Shown one piece after another: positions 1 through 8,512 of a stretch of DNA of 38,907 nucleotides (positions are counted from its first letter, which is position 1; the number at the start of each line of letters is the position of its first letter). The DNA is taken from contig JAGCHA010000069.1 of assembly GCA_017649325.1 (NCBI GenBank), positions 1-38,907 on the forward strand. Direction: 5' to 3'. The stretch is from Ruminococcus sp. Its GTDB lineage: Bacteria; Bacillota; Clostridia; Oscillospirales; Ruminococcaceae. The notes under the pieces were generated by a model that did no database searches, was not told the DNA's origin, and saw only the letters and a program-made list of their open reading frames with translations. The position numbers and the translations under genes are program-made.

Positions 1-2
1 AA

Positions 3-1064
3 CAGAAAAATGCTATAGATAATAAAAGAAAAATAATGAAGTACAAAGGCTACAGCGATAAGGAAATAGCCGCAGAAGTAAAAAAGATGACACAAAAGAT
101 CGTGCTCGGCTTCAATACCGATACCTTTTGGCTCATCAATGATTGCTACAAAAATACAGTGACAAACTATGCAGAACTGAAACCTCAACCCGAGCACAAA
201 CCAATTTTCGATGGCATCATCAATTCATTCAACGACGTCAAGAACCAGTACAATAAGCTCCTTGAAGTCGAGAAGGAGCGTACAAAGCTAAAGCAATCAG
301 GCAAGGATGTCGGTATGAAGAAGAAGGTAGAACTTGAGCAGAAATACAAAAAAGTTTTCTTTGACCTGAAACGAAGCACGAAATTTGCCGCTGACGCGAT
401 GCAGGAATTCGTCAGCATGGACATTAACAGACCGCACGACCCAAAACACTCCACACCTGAAATGGATGATGAAAGAGCTTTCATTTCTTCGGTAACAGAG
501 TACGTAAATGTAGTCCGCGGATTCTCGGCATCACGCGAGAAAAAAGTAAAGCGTGAGCGTGAAGAGCGCATGAAAGACCTCTCGCCGAAAGCGAAGGAAG
601 CTCAGCGCTACCTTGAAGCCCAAGACGCCATATATTCCACGGCGCAGGAACTCTCTGACGGACTTCTCACCTTCCGCGGCAAGCCGCAATACGCCCAAGT
701 ATGCAAATCTGTCTCAAAAGTGGCAAAGACATACAATGCCATGATAGAAGCCGAAAAGAAGTATGGTGAAAACAAGAACGACAAGACCCGCAGTGAGTAC
801 GAAAAAGCTCTCAAAGCCATGCAGGCACAGGTGAATGAAGCCAAAGCCGCTGCCGCAGTATACAACGAATACAAGGAGGGCACGGGCAACTGGGGCGCTC
901 ATGCAGGCAAGAACGCAAGGAAGCGCATCAATGCCGTCGCAAGGGTAGAACTGCTCGCAGAAAATGTGACCGCCCTTATTTCACCGAAGCTGAAAGATTT
1001 GGAAAAGAAGAACAAGGAATTAAACATGAAGCGTCCCTCCGCACTTTCGCTCAAAGACGGATAG
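3..1064 (+). CDS. Unrecognised Lys/Glu-rich protein, probably 3' part of a longer gene
   Basis: I do not recognise this protein. The reading frame is open from the left window edge, and the first ATG (position 36) has no Shine-Dalgarno sequence in the A-rich run before it, so the gene probably starts outside the window. From that ATG it would be 342 residues. The visible product is soluble, highly charged and mostly helical, with Lys/Glu-rich stretches that could form coiled coils (around residues 70-110, 175-200 and 240-285 from ATG 36). No signal peptide, membrane segment, Cys cluster or known catalytic motif is seen. It is convergent with the next gene and ends just before a good intrinsic terminator. 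Real coding is likely from the length of the frame and the absence of a better frame opposite; function is unknown. Confidence 0.7.
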   Translation, partial: QKNAIDNKRKIMKYKGYSDKEIAAEVKKMTQKIVLGFNTDTFWLINDCYKNTVTNYAELKPQPEHKPIFDGIINSFNDVKNQYNKLLEVEKERTKLKQSGKDVGMKKKVELEQKYKKVFFDLKRSTKFAADAMQEFVSMDINRPHDPKHSTPEMDDERAFISSVTEYVNVVRGFSASREKKVKREREERMKDLSPKAKEAQRYLEAQDAIYSTAQELSDGLLTFRGKPQYAQVCKSVSKVAKTYNAMIEAEKKYGENKNDKTRSEYEKALKAMQAQVNEAKAAAAVYNEYKEGTGNWGAHAGKNARKRINAVARVELLAENVTALISPKLKDLEKKNKELNMKRPSALSLKDG

Positions 1065-1136
1065 GGGCAAAGGACAATGTCAAACGCCATAAAGAAGCCC
1101 AAAGCATTATGATAGAGCTTACGAATACGCAAGAAC

Positions 1137-1168
1137 AGGGACTGTTGGATAACTCAACAGCCCCTTTA
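1137..1168 (+). terminator. Intrinsic terminator between convergent genes
   Basis: An 11-bp stem (arms 1137-1147 and 1155-1165, one A-C mismatch) with a 7-nt loop is followed on the plus strand by TTTATCTTTACTTT. It lies in the short gap between the stop codons of two convergent genes. It fits best as the terminator of the rightward gene. It may also serve the leftward gene, although the T-tract on that side is weaker. Confidence 0.7.
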
Positions 1169-1183
1169 TCTTTACTTTCATTT

Positions 1184-3058
1184 TCAGATATGTCTGCGCT
1201 TTGCGAGCTTTTCCGCGTACATATCGGCATCGGTCTCCTTGACGAGGAACTCGAAGTCGGTATTCTGCGTAGAATCGGTAATATAAATGCCCATACTCGC
1301 CGATATCAGGTATGGCTTTCCCGCCTTTGCGTTATAATCACTCAGTCTGGAGCTGATACCCTGCTTTATCTGCTTGGGGTCACATTCGCCCGTGATGACG
1401 GCAAGCATCTCGTCTCCGCCGAAGCGCACGCATATCGCGTCCTCAGGGACTGAATCACGCAGAGCTCCCGCAACCGTGCGAATGGCGTTATCACCCGCAC
1501 CGTGTCCATAGTTGTCATTGATATATTTAAGTCCGTCCAGATCGACCAGAAAAACGGTTATCGGAACTTTTTCGCCCTCCATTTCACGCTTGCGCAAATC
1601 GAACTCGTTGTTGAAGCTGAGACGGTTGTACAGTCCCGTGAGCGAGTCGTACTTGTACATTTTCTCGATGCGCGCAGTCAGATAGAGCTGATATTTCAGG
1701 TTGACATAGCCGCCGAGACCGCTTCCGATAGTGTTGACTATCTGCGGTATCTTGCAGAAATCGACGATATCATAGTCGCTGAAATGAAAACATACGTATC
1801 CGAGCGGCACGTTCATATAGGAAATGACATTGAATATCAGCGGATTACCGCCCTCCAGCACCTTATCAAGGTTGGGGATGATATCCCTGCGTCTGAACGC
1901 TTCCTGACGGAAATTCTTAACGTCGCTGTCAAAGAACACGAACATTTCGTCCGCGAAATCCATACGGCTGTTTCCCGCGAAGTAATTCTTTTTGCAGTCG
2001 ATGCAGTCCTTGTTGATAATACAGGTCATATCCCTGATAGTATCCGTGAACATCTTGCAGGCGCAGTCGATGATATCCGTACAGCTCTGCATACTCTCGG
2101 CGATAGCCGCAAGTATCATATTATCGTCCTGATAACGGTAGAAGCGGTCGTTAAAGCTCCTCAGTATACCGTTGCGGAGAACATCATCCACCTTATCGCA
2201 GCCGCAGGAATTATGTATCACGAGCACAGGCTCAACGAGATAGCTTCCCGTAGTCACCCCGTCCTCGAATATACCTTTGATCGCCTCCAGAAGCTTCGGG
2301 ACAGCCGCCGCAGGACCGCAATAGCTTGAGGTCATGCGCGGGATAGAGAGATTTATCTCATCTATGCCGTCAAAGCCCGTGACGATGATGTCCCCGGGGA
2401 CCTTGTAGCCGTGTTCAAACAGAACAGCGCTGACATTTATCGCCATGATATCATTAGCGCAGATAACGGCATCGGGGATATCCCCCTTTGCGAGCAGCAC
2501 CTCCATAGCTTCGCGCGCAGGCTTAGCCCAGAAGTTTCCATAGCTCACCATATCCTGAGTGAACTTTATCCCGTTCTCCTCGATGACCTTTTTGAAGACC
2601 TCCATGCGCTCGTCGGAGAAGATATTGTCCTTATAGCCGCCCATAAAATGCGGCTTTTTAGCGCCGTGGAATTCGATGATGTGGCGCACTACCTCTTCGA
2701 AGCCCTTCTTATAGTTAAAGCATATATCCACGCAGTCATCACGCGTTCCATCCACCATAACGACAGGTACATTATGCTGCTTTGCAGACTTGATGATCCT
2801 GTCGGTAATAGTCTGATTCTTTATACGCTCATACATAATGATAACGACATCGGTAATATTAAAGTCAACGAGTCCGAAAACAGCTGATTCGGCGCGGATA
2901 TTCTCGTCGCTCCAGTAGAGATCGGTATTGACGTTATATATAAAGAGGAGCGAATCGAACTCCTTCAACCCGTCATTGAGCTGCATGATGAATCTGATAT
3001 TATCTACATCGTTCAGCCTTGAGGTGCAAAGCGAGACGACTTTACGTCCGTTCAGCAT
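1184..3058 (-). CDS. Diguanylate cyclase (GGDEF) with LacI-type periplasmic-binding-like sensor domain
   Basis: Predicted to make cyclic di-GMP from two GTP, controlled by a small-molecule sensor. Residues about 5-280 resemble the sugar-binding core of LacI/XylR regulators (Peripla_BP_3 type, with the VTGFDGIDE block) but there is no helix-turn-helix in front and no signal peptide, so sensing would be cytoplasmic. A linker of about 170 residues with several Cys follows, then a GGDEF domain with DSLTGLYNR and an active-site FGGDEM loop near residue 550. The inhibitory RxxD site that usually precedes the GGDEF loop is not present. A GTG nine bases upstream is in frame, but AGGTG covering that GTG is well spaced from ATG 3058, so I chose the ATG (624 residues). 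It is a single gene with its own promoter, divergent from metK. The ligand is unknown. Confidence 0.88.
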   Translation of the reverse strand: MLNGRKVVSLCTSRLNDVDNIRFIMQLNDGLKEFDSLLFIYNVNTDLYWSDENIRAESAVFGLVDFNITDVVIIMYERIKNQTITDRIIKSAKQHNVPVVMVDGTRDDCVDICFNYKKGFEEVVRHIIEFHGAKKPHFMGGYKDNIFSDERMEVFKKVIEENGIKFTQDMVSYGNFWAKPAREAMEVLLAKGDIPDAVICANDIMAINVSAVLFEHGYKVPGDIIVTGFDGIDEINLSIPRMTSSYCGPAAAVPKLLEAIKGIFEDGVTTGSYLVEPVLVIHNSCGCDKVDDVLRNGILRSFNDRFYRYQDDNMILAAIAESMQSCTDIIDCACKMFTDTIRDMTCIINKDCIDCKKNYFAGNSRMDFADEMFVFFDSDVKNFRQEAFRRRDIIPNLDKVLEGGNPLIFNVISYMNVPLGYVCFHFSDYDIVDFCKIPQIVNTIGSGLGGYVNLKYQLYLTARIEKMYKYDSLTGLYNRLSFNNEFDLRKREMEGEKVPITVFLVDLDGLKYINDNYGHGAGDNAIRTVAGALRDSVPEDAICVRFGGDEMLAVITGECDPKQIKQGISSRLSDYNAKAGKPYLISASMGIYITDSTQNTDFEFLVKETDADMYAEKLAKRRHI

Positions 3059-3131
3059 TCGTTTCACCTACTTTTGCCGTTAAAATTCGTTCCGCATACT
3101 GCGATGAACAGCGCCGGAACCATCTACTAGT

Positions 3132-3160
3132 ATTATATCACTATTTTACAACGATTTCAA
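3132..3160 (-). promoter_or_regulatory. Sigma-A promoter of the GGDEF gene
   Basis: On the minus strand, TTGAAA (3160-3155) and TATAAT (3137-3132) are separated by exactly 17 bp, about 70 bp upstream of the diguanylate cyclase start. Confidence 0.75.
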
Positions 3161-3265
3161 CTGACAAAACAGTTACAAGTTGACAATAAAGGTAAATTTT
3201 CTGTGAACACAAACAGGCTGAAAGCTCCTCCCCCGTTAACCCGCTATAACATTTTTCGATAGGTA

Positions 3266-3294
3266 TTGACAAATTCCTATCAGTGTAGTATAAT
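3266..3294 (+). promoter_or_regulatory. Consensus sigma-A promoter of metK
   Basis: Perfect TTGACA (3266-3271), 17-bp spacer, perfect TATAAT (3289-3294). Transcription should begin just before the riboswitch P1 stem. Confidence 0.9.
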
Positions 3295-3303
3295 TAATTC
3301 ATA

Positions 3304-3397
3304 CCTTATCAAGAGCGGCGGAGGAAACAGGTCCTGTGAAGCCCGGCAACCTGATATTCAAGGTGCTAAATCCTGCGGTATATACCGAAAGATGAGG
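3304..3397 (+). ncRNA. SAM-I (S-box) riboswitch aptamer controlling metK
   Basis: S-adenosylmethionine-binding leader. It shows the S-box signature: CTTATCAAGAG, then GCGGAGG, TGAAGCCCGGCAACC and AAGGTGCTAAATCC, closed by a 7-bp P1 (CCTTATC at 3304-3310 with GATGAGG at 3391-3397, one G-U). A P4-like hairpin (CGGT/ACCG) sits before the P1 3' strand. It lies between a consensus promoter and a terminator in front of metK, the SAM synthetase gene. High SAM should stabilise P1 and let the terminator form, which is product feedback on SAM synthesis. Confidence 0.96.
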
Positions 3398-3419
3398 AGC
3401 AATGAACAAGGTTCAGTAC

Positions 3420-3448
3420 GCGCGTCTTTTTGGGCGCGCTTTCTTTTT
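3420..3448 (+). terminator. Riboswitch expression-platform terminator
   Basis: A 7-bp GC-rich stem (3420-3426 with 3433-3439, one G-U), loop TTTTTG, then TTTCTTTTT. It lies between the SAM aptamer and the metK ribosome binding site, as expected for transcriptional attenuation by the S-box. Confidence 0.9.
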
Positions 3449-3479
3449 GGTAAGGCACAAATTTATTGGAGGTTCAAAA

Positions 3480-4664
3480 ATGAAAAAGGTTTTCTTCACT
3501 TCGGAATCTGTTACAGAGGGTCATCCCGATAAGATATGCGACCAGATATCCGACGCTGTCCTCGACGCAATGCTCGAGCAGGACGAGAACTCGCGCGTTG
3601 CCTGCGAGACAATCGTAACAACGGGTATGGTGCTCTGCATGGGCGAGATATCCACAAAGGCAAGAGTTGATATCCCCGCGATAGCACGTCAGGTCATCAC
3701 CGATATCGGCTACGACCGCGCCAAGTACGGCTTTGACGCACACACCTGCTCTGTGCTCACATCTATCGACGAGCAGTCGCCCGACATCGCAATGGGCGTA
3801 AACGAGGCGTTCGAGTACCGTGAGCAGAACAGCGACAACGACGGTCTCTCCAACGGTGCAGGCGACCAGGGCATTATGTTCGGCTTCGCGTGCAACGAGA
3901 CTCCCGAGCTCATGCCGCTGCCGATATCTCTCGCACATAAGCTCGCTCTCCGTCTCACAGAGGTGAGAAAAGACGGCACACTGCGTTATCTCCGTCCCGA
4001 CGGCAAGACTCAGGTGACCATAGAGTACCATGACAATACTCCTGTCCGCGTAGACGCGGTAGTCGTTTCCTCACAGCACTCGGCTGATGTCTCCCTCGAG
4101 CAGGTAAGACGCGACATCGAGGAGACCGTTATCCGCGAGGTCATCCCCGCAAACCTCATGGACGAAAACACCAAGATATTCATCAATCCCACAGGCAGAT
4201 TCGTTGTCGGCGGACCTCAGGGCGACAGCGGTCTCACAGGACGCAAGATAATCGTTGATACATACGGCGGATACTCACGCCACGGCGGCGGAGCTTTCAG
4301 CGGCAAGGATCCGACGAAGGTAGACCGCAGCGCAGCATATGCGGCTCGCTATATAGCCAAGAACATCGTAGCAGCAGGTCTTGCGGACAAGTGCGAGGTG
4401 CAGCTCTCGTACGCTATCGGCGTAGCAACGCCCATATCCATACTTGTAGACACATTCGGCACGGGAAAGGTCGACGAGAACGAGCTCTCAGAGGCTGTAG
4501 CAAAGGTATTCGACCTCAGACCTACAGCGATAATCAATATGCTCGACCTCAGAAAGCCGCAGTACAGACAGCTTGCGGCATACGGACACATGGGACGCGA
4601 GGACCTCGGCGTTGCATGGGAAAAGACCGACAGAGCAGAAGCTCTCAAGGCAGCATTGCAGTAA
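3480..4664 (+). CDS. metK: S-adenosylmethionine synthetase
   Basis: Makes S-adenosylmethionine from methionine and ATP, releasing phosphate and diphosphate; cytoplasmic, normally a homotetramer. The 394-residue protein has the family length and signatures: N-terminal [20 protein letters not shown] with the metal/ATP-binding His and Asp, the [10 protein letters not shown] signature near residue 120, and the [16 protein letters not shown] phosphate-binding loop near residue 270. The reading frame extends 26 codons further upstream through the terminator, but the GGAGG at 3468-3472 and family alignment set the start at ATG 3480. It stands alone between the SAM riboswitch and its own terminator, so it should be repressed when SAM is plentiful. 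Confidence 0.98.
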   Translation: MKKVFFTSESVTEGHPDKICDQISDAVLDAMLEQDENSRVACETIVTTGMVLCMGEISTKARVDIPAIARQVITDIGYDRAKYGFDAHTCSVLTSIDEQSPDIAMGVNEAFEYREQNSDNDGLSNGAGDQGIMFGFACNETPELMPLPISLAHKLALRLTEVRKDGTLRYLRPDGKTQVTIEYHDNTPVRVDAVVVSSQHSADVSLEQVRRDIEETVIREVIPANLMDENTKIFINPTGRFVVGGPQGDSGLTGRKIIVDTYGGYSRHGGGAFSGKDPTKVDRSAAYAARYIAKNIVAAGLADKCEVQLSYAIGVATPISILVDTFGTGKVDENELSEAVAKVFDLRPTAIINMLDLRKPQYRQLAAYGHMGREDLGVAWEKTDRAEALKAALQ

Positions 4665-4669
4665 TAAGA

Positions 4670-4697
4670 AGCGGACGTCAAGGACGTCCGCTTTTTT
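4670..4697 (+). terminator. metK intrinsic terminator
   Basis: A perfect 10-bp stem AGCGGACGTC/GACGTCCGCT with a 3-nt AAG loop, followed by six T. It starts five bases after the metK stop codon. The convergent AraC-type gene ends just beyond it. Confidence 0.93.
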
Positions 4698-4711
4698 GCA
4701 AGCAATTATTC

Positions 4712-5494
4712 TCAGCTCTTTTTTCTATAGCCTGTCGGGGTAACACCGACTATCTTCTTGAACTGGCGCATAAAGTGCTCCTCGTTATCATAGCCGCACA
4801 TCGCCGCCACCTGCGAAACGGTACAGCTTGTCTCGCTGAGTATCTCCTTTGCCTTTTCGATCTTGCCGTTGATGACGTCGGTCATGCACGACACGCCGAA
4901 TACTTCGCGGTAGATGTGCTGGAAATAAGACCTCGACATATTCACGTCAGCCGCCATGAGATCGACGTTCCACTTCTTCTGCGGGTTGCGGTAGATCTTC
5001 TCGCGGAGCTCCACGAGAAGGTTATAGTGTGGTTCTGCCGCCGCCGACTGACTTATCTCGCGCGGACGGCACTGCTCGTCCACTTTCAGCAGCAGAGTTT
5101 TCAGCATTACGTCCGTCATTTTCAGCCTGTGGCTGTTCATGGAGTAGAACTCCGACGTGATATTGCGCATGAGGGAGTCGATGAAGTCGGTATCGGCAAA
5201 GCGCAGCGGCAGGTTGAAGATGAGCTCGAGCGGCTCGAAAAACTCGCTGTCGCCCTCGGCATCGAATAGGAGCCAATTGCAGACAAGGAAGTCATCCTCG
5301 GCGGCGTAGTCTGCCTCGCAGCTGCCGTCGTAGACGATGATAGTATCCTCGGGGAGCACAGCTTTTCTGCCTCCGAAGCGGAAACTGATGCGGCTTTTTG
5401 CGTGAACGAGCAGAAAAACTCCGGTCTCATTATCACGGTGAAAGCTGTAGCCGCTTTCGTACACCGAGCCGTAGCCGGTAGCGCGGATATTCAC
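4712..5494 (-). CDS. AraC-family transcriptional regulator
   Basis: DNA-binding regulator. Residues 1-150 look like a cupin-type ligand-binding arm (beta-rich, with a YSFHRDNETGVFLLVHAKS start). Residues about 160-260 form the double helix-turn-helix of AraC/XylS proteins: NMSRSYFQHIYREVFG for the first HTH, and CTVSQVAAMCGYDNEEHFMRQFKKIVGVTPTGYRK for the second plus the family signature. The start is GTG with AAGGAGGA eight bases upstream. That ribosome binding site overlaps the end of the upstream glycosylase gene, whose TGA lies only three bases before the GTG, so the two are translationally linked. It is the last gene of a seven-gene leftward operon. Its effector and target genes are not evident. 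Confidence 0.9.
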   Translation of the reverse strand: MNIRATGYGSVYESGYSFHRDNETGVFLLVHAKSRISFRFGGRKAVLPEDTIIVYDGSCEADYAAEDDFLVCNWLLFDAEGDSEFFEPLELIFNLPLRFADTDFIDSLMRNITSEFYSMNSHRLKMTDVMLKTLLLKVDEQCRPREISQSAAAEPHYNLLVELREKIYRNPQKKWNVDLMAADVNMSRSYFQHIYREVFGVSCMTDVINGKIEKAKEILSETSCTVSQVAAMCGYDNEEHFMRQFKKIVGVTPTGYRKKS

Positions 5495-5497
5495 GGG

Positions 5498-6013
5498 TCA
5501 CTCCTCCTTTTCTGCGATAAAACGCCATTCTATACTTTTCCAGTAGTCTCCCGCGTAGTCTATCCCCACGCGCGGAGCCGTCCTTATCCTCGGGCGGAAG
5601 CCGTCGTCCTCTATCCATATCCGCTCGTTGCCGTCTATGGGCTCGCCGTTGAAACTCCCATCCACCTTTAAATATTTCGTCAGCTTTGCGGGACCGTTGT
5701 GAATCTCTCCCGCGCGCAGGAGCACGCCCTGCGGCTGACCGTCCCCGCCCGTTATCACGTTCATCAGCCAGTGCATTCCGTAGCAGAGGTAGACGTATAT
5801 CCTTCCGCTCTCGCCAAAGAGAAGCTCCGTCCGCGGAGTACGACCCTTTGCGGCATGACAGCCCTTGTCCTCCTCGCCGCGGTAAGCCTCTGTCTCGGCT
5901 ATGCGCTCGCGGAGCTCGCTGCCGTCGGGCAGTCTGCGGACAAGCACCTTTCCCACGAGGTCGAGGGCGACGTCAAGCACGTCCCGCGCGAAGAATTCGC
6001 CCGTCAGCCTCAT
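5498..6013 (-). CDS. mpg: DNA-3-methyladenine glycosylase (AAG/Mpg family)
   Basis: Base-excision repair enzyme that removes alkylated purines such as 3-methyladenine and hypoxanthine. The 171 residues match the small bacterial form of the eukaryotic-type alkyladenine glycosylase. Visible marks are the N-terminal FFARDVLDVALDLVGK, the catalytic ETEAYRGEEDKGCHA block (Glu is the general base), FGESGRIYVYLCYGMHWLMNV, and PQGVLLRAGE in the core. The start ATG overlaps the stop of rqcH by four bases (ATGA), which signals translational coupling in the operon. Confidence 0.95.
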   Translation of the reverse strand: MRLTGEFFARDVLDVALDLVGKVLVRRLPDGSELRERIAETEAYRGEEDKGCHAAKGRTPRTELLFGESGRIYVYLCYGMHWLMNVITGGDGQPQGVLLRAGEIHNGPAKLTKYLKVDGSFNGEPIDGNERIWIEDDGFRPRIRTAPRVGIDYAGDYWKSIEWRFIAEKEE

Positions 6014-7761
6014 ACGCGCAAACTCTGCTCAAGCTCGGTATCGGGCTTGACGAATGCGGTCTTGTAGTTGGTGAAAATGACCTTGCCGGGCTTTGCACCC
6101 GAGGGCTTCTTCACATACCGTGCGAGGCAGTAGTCCACAGGCACGAGCGTGGAATTGCGCCCCTTACTGTTGACCGCGGCAATTATCGCCGCCTCCTCGA
6201 TAGTATTATCGGGCGGAGTCTCGCCGTCGGTCACGATAATGACGTGCGAGCCCGTAATTGTCTGCGTATGGAGCCATATATCGGACTTTTCCGCGAATTT
6301 GAGCGTGAGCTGGTCGTTCTGACAATTATTGCGCCCGACGAGTATCGTGTAGCCGTCACTGGACTTGTACTCTATCGGCGGCAGAGCTTTCGGAGGCTTT
6401 GCCTTGCTGCCTCCCGAGCGGATATAGCCCTGCTGCACAAGCTCGAGGCGCAGCTGAATGATGTCATTCTCGGACTCGGCACGGGTCAACGCGTCGAATA
6501 CGCTGTCGAGGTAGGCGAGCTCCTCCTCGCCCTTCTCTATCTGTCTCGCGAGCTTCTCCTCGGCGGTCACGCACTTCTTGTACTCGGAATAGTACCTCTG
6601 CGCGTTCTGCGCGGGAGTCTTGCGGATATCGAGCTCTATGCTGACCGTCGGGCAGCCCTCCTCGTAGAAGTTCTCGATCTCCGCGGAGCTGTCGCCCTTC
6701 TGTATGCGATAGATGTTGGCGGAGATGAGGTCTCCCCACAGCTTGAACCTGTCCTTTTCCGCGCAGGCAGCGAGCTCCTGCTGCTGAGCAGAGATTCGGC
6801 GCGAGGTGCGCTCAGTGAGGTTGACAAGGAGCTTGAACAGGTCGTTTGCGCGTTGTTTGGTACGGGCGGCGCGGTCGCGTTCGTAGTAGAAGTAGTCGAG
6901 GAGCTCCGACGCCGAGCCGAGTTCCTTAGTCAGCATGAGCGTGCCGTACTGACTGAGGCGCACGAACGAGAAATCCTTGAGCATACCGTCTCTGTCGGCG
7001 GCGACACAGAAGCAGCACTCGCCCTCGGTGAGCTTCTGCTTTGCGGACTTTATCGCAAAGAGCAGGCGGTCGAGCTGGTCGCCGTCCACGGTATCGCTGC
7101 GGAGCTCCGCTCCCCTGCCCGCGAAGAAAGTCCACTCCCTCGCGAGTACGGGCGATATGCCCTCGAATACGCGTATCAGCGCCTTTGAGAGTTCCGCGGG
7201 CTGCACCTCGCGCAGACGCGCCGTTATCTCGTCGGGCTCGGCGGTGAGGAAGTTGAGCCTGTCATCGCGCGGCGGGAGCGTATACTTCATTCCCGGGAGC
7301 ACCATTCGCTCGCGGGACATCTCCTCGTCGACGCGCTTGATACTGTCGATGACCCTGCCCTCGTGATCGATGACGATGAGGTTCGAGCACCTGCCCATTA
7401 TCTCGCAGGCGAGAGTTACCGTCACGACGTCGCCAAGCTCGTTCACGCACTCGAAGTCGAGGAAGAGTATGCGCTCTAGCCCGTCCTGACGCACCGCAAT
7501 GAGTTTGCCGCTGCCGAGGCGCTTGCGCAGCAGCATACAGAACATGGGCGGAGTCTGCGGGTTATCGACCGACTTCTCGGTAACGTGAACTCGCGCGCTG
7601 CCCGCATTGGCCGATATATAAAGCTTTTTGCTGCCCGAGCGTGTGCGTATGGAGATGACAGCCTCCTCGCGTGAGGGCTGGTGTATCTTCTCGATACGAC
7701 CGCCGACCAGCGGCTGTAATTCGTTCTTTACTGCGTACAGAAATGCTCCGTCCAGAGCCAT
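6010..7761 (-). CDS. rqcH: RqcH (NFACT family), ribosome quality control alanine-tailing factor
   Basis: Bacterial Rqc2 homologue, formerly annotated as fibronectin-binding protein A. It binds stalled 50S subunits carrying peptidyl-tRNA and directs addition of C-terminal alanine tails. The 583 residues show an NFACT-N domain (MALDGAFLYAVKNEL start, LLRKRLGSGKL, LPGMKYTLPP near residue 190), a helical and coiled-coil middle (about 290-430), and a C-terminal NFACT-R RNA-binding domain with LVGRNNCQNDQLT and the DIWLHTQTITGSHVI block. Where Bacillus RqcH has an essential Asp-Arg pair, this protein reads QDGLERILF, so Asp is replaced by Glu; the effect is uncertain. It sits in the middle of the operon, 13 bp after the acetyltransferase gene. 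Confidence 0.94.
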   Translation of the reverse strand: MALDGAFLYAVKNELQPLVGGRIEKIHQPSREEAVISIRTRSGSKKLYISANAGSARVHVTEKSVDNPQTPPMFCMLLRKRLGSGKLIAVRQDGLERILFLDFECVNELGDVVTVTLACEIMGRCSNLIVIDHEGRVIDSIKRVDEEMSRERMVLPGMKYTLPPRDDRLNFLTAEPDEITARLREVQPAELSKALIRVFEGISPVLAREWTFFAGRGAELRSDTVDGDQLDRLLFAIKSAKQKLTEGECCFCVAADRDGMLKDFSFVRLSQYGTLMLTKELGSASELLDYFYYERDRAARTKQRANDLFKLLVNLTERTSRRISAQQQELAACAEKDRFKLWGDLISANIYRIQKGDSSAEIENFYEEGCPTVSIELDIRKTPAQNAQRYYSEYKKCVTAEEKLARQIEKGEEELAYLDSVFDALTRAESENDIIQLRLELVQQGYIRSGGSKAKPPKALPPIEYKSSDGYTILVGRNNCQNDQLTLKFAEKSDIWLHTQTITGSHVIIVTDGETPPDNTIEEAAIIAAVNSKGRNSTLVPVDYCLARYVKKPSGAKPGKVIFTNYKTAFVKPDTELEQSLRV

Positions 7762-7774
7762 AATATCAATCCTC

Positions 7775-8512
7775 TCATTTTAAGCCCCACAATCCGTAGG
7801 GGTCATTTATCAGCTCATTCTCGTACAGCGACACCACCGACCGGATATCGAAGAACATCGCCTTACAGCCGCCTATCATCGCCTCCTTTATGAGACCTTG
7901 CTCGAACGCCATAGCCTGTATGGTGTACCACGCCTTCACGGGAGGGTGTCCCGCCTCGACGAACCACTCATCGGGCGGATAAATGCGGTCGATAGCTTCG
8001 TTCGTCGCAAACATCGCGGTTATGTCCGCGGGAGTGATAGTCTCTACGTAGTGCATGGCGGTCAGCTTGTATATGTCCACACCGAGCAGCAAAGCCTTTC
8101 CTCCGTTGTGTATAGCATAGTCAAGCCCGCCCGTAAGAGCCTCTCCTGCGTGTTTTCCCCAGCCCGCAGTGCTTATGGTATCGCGACCGCAGACCGTATC
8201 GGGAAGCTGTCTGAACGTATCCGCGACTACTCCCATGGCAGTCGTCGGAGCATCGGGGTCGAGCACCTTTATCTTTACCGTAATTCCGAGCTGTCTGTCC
8301 TGCTCGGTCAGCGTGAGTTCTCTGCTGAGCCTGAGCGCGGGCATAAAGATGCTGCCCTCGTCGGTGACGAGCTCCTTGAGCGTATCTATGACCGTCATCG
8401 CGCCGCCCTCGAGCTCCCCAAAGCTGCTGAGAGAGCTGTGTACCTCCAGTACCATGCCTTTTTCCACGCCGAGCTCGGTGAGAGCGTTTTTCAGTTCCTG
8501 TTTTGTGACCAT
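7775..8512 (-). CDS. AAC(3)-family aminoglycoside N3-acetyltransferase-like protein
   Basis: Member of the Antibiotic_NAT family (acetyl-CoA-dependent N-acetyltransferases, including YokD and AAC(3) resistance enzymes). The family fingerprint is clear: an early VHSSLSSFG, then GGAMTVIDTLKELV, DEGSIFMPA, and later LLLGVDIYKLTAMHYVE with the conserved His. At 245 residues it is slightly shorter than typical AAC(3) enzymes (about 260-280). Its place in a housekeeping operon, with start overlapping the upstream stop (TAATG), suggests a core metabolic or cell-wall role rather than acquired drug resistance. The actual substrate cannot be told from the sequence. Confidence 0.85.
   Translation of the reverse strand: MVTKQELKNALTELGVEKGMVLEVHSSLSSFGELEGGAMTVIDTLKELVTDEGSIFMPALRLSRELTLTEQDRQLGITVKIKVLDPDAPTTAMGVVADTFRQLPDTVCGRDTISTAGWGKHAGEALTGGLDYAIHNGGKALLLGVDIYKLTAMHYVETITPADITAMFATNEAIDRIYPPDEWFVEAGHPPVKAWYTIQAMAFEQGLIKEAMIGGCKAMFFDIRSVVSLYENELINDPYGLWGLK

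Noticed and set aside
3402..3479. Upstream extension of metK by 26 codons
   Set aside because: The extension runs through the riboswitch terminator and has no ribosome binding site; GGAGG before ATG 3480 and family alignment give the shorter start.
5686..7188. 500-codon plus-strand open frame opposite rqcH and mpg
   Set aside because: Antisense shadow in GC-rich coding DNA; rqcH and mpg on the other strand are certain and overlap by ATGA.
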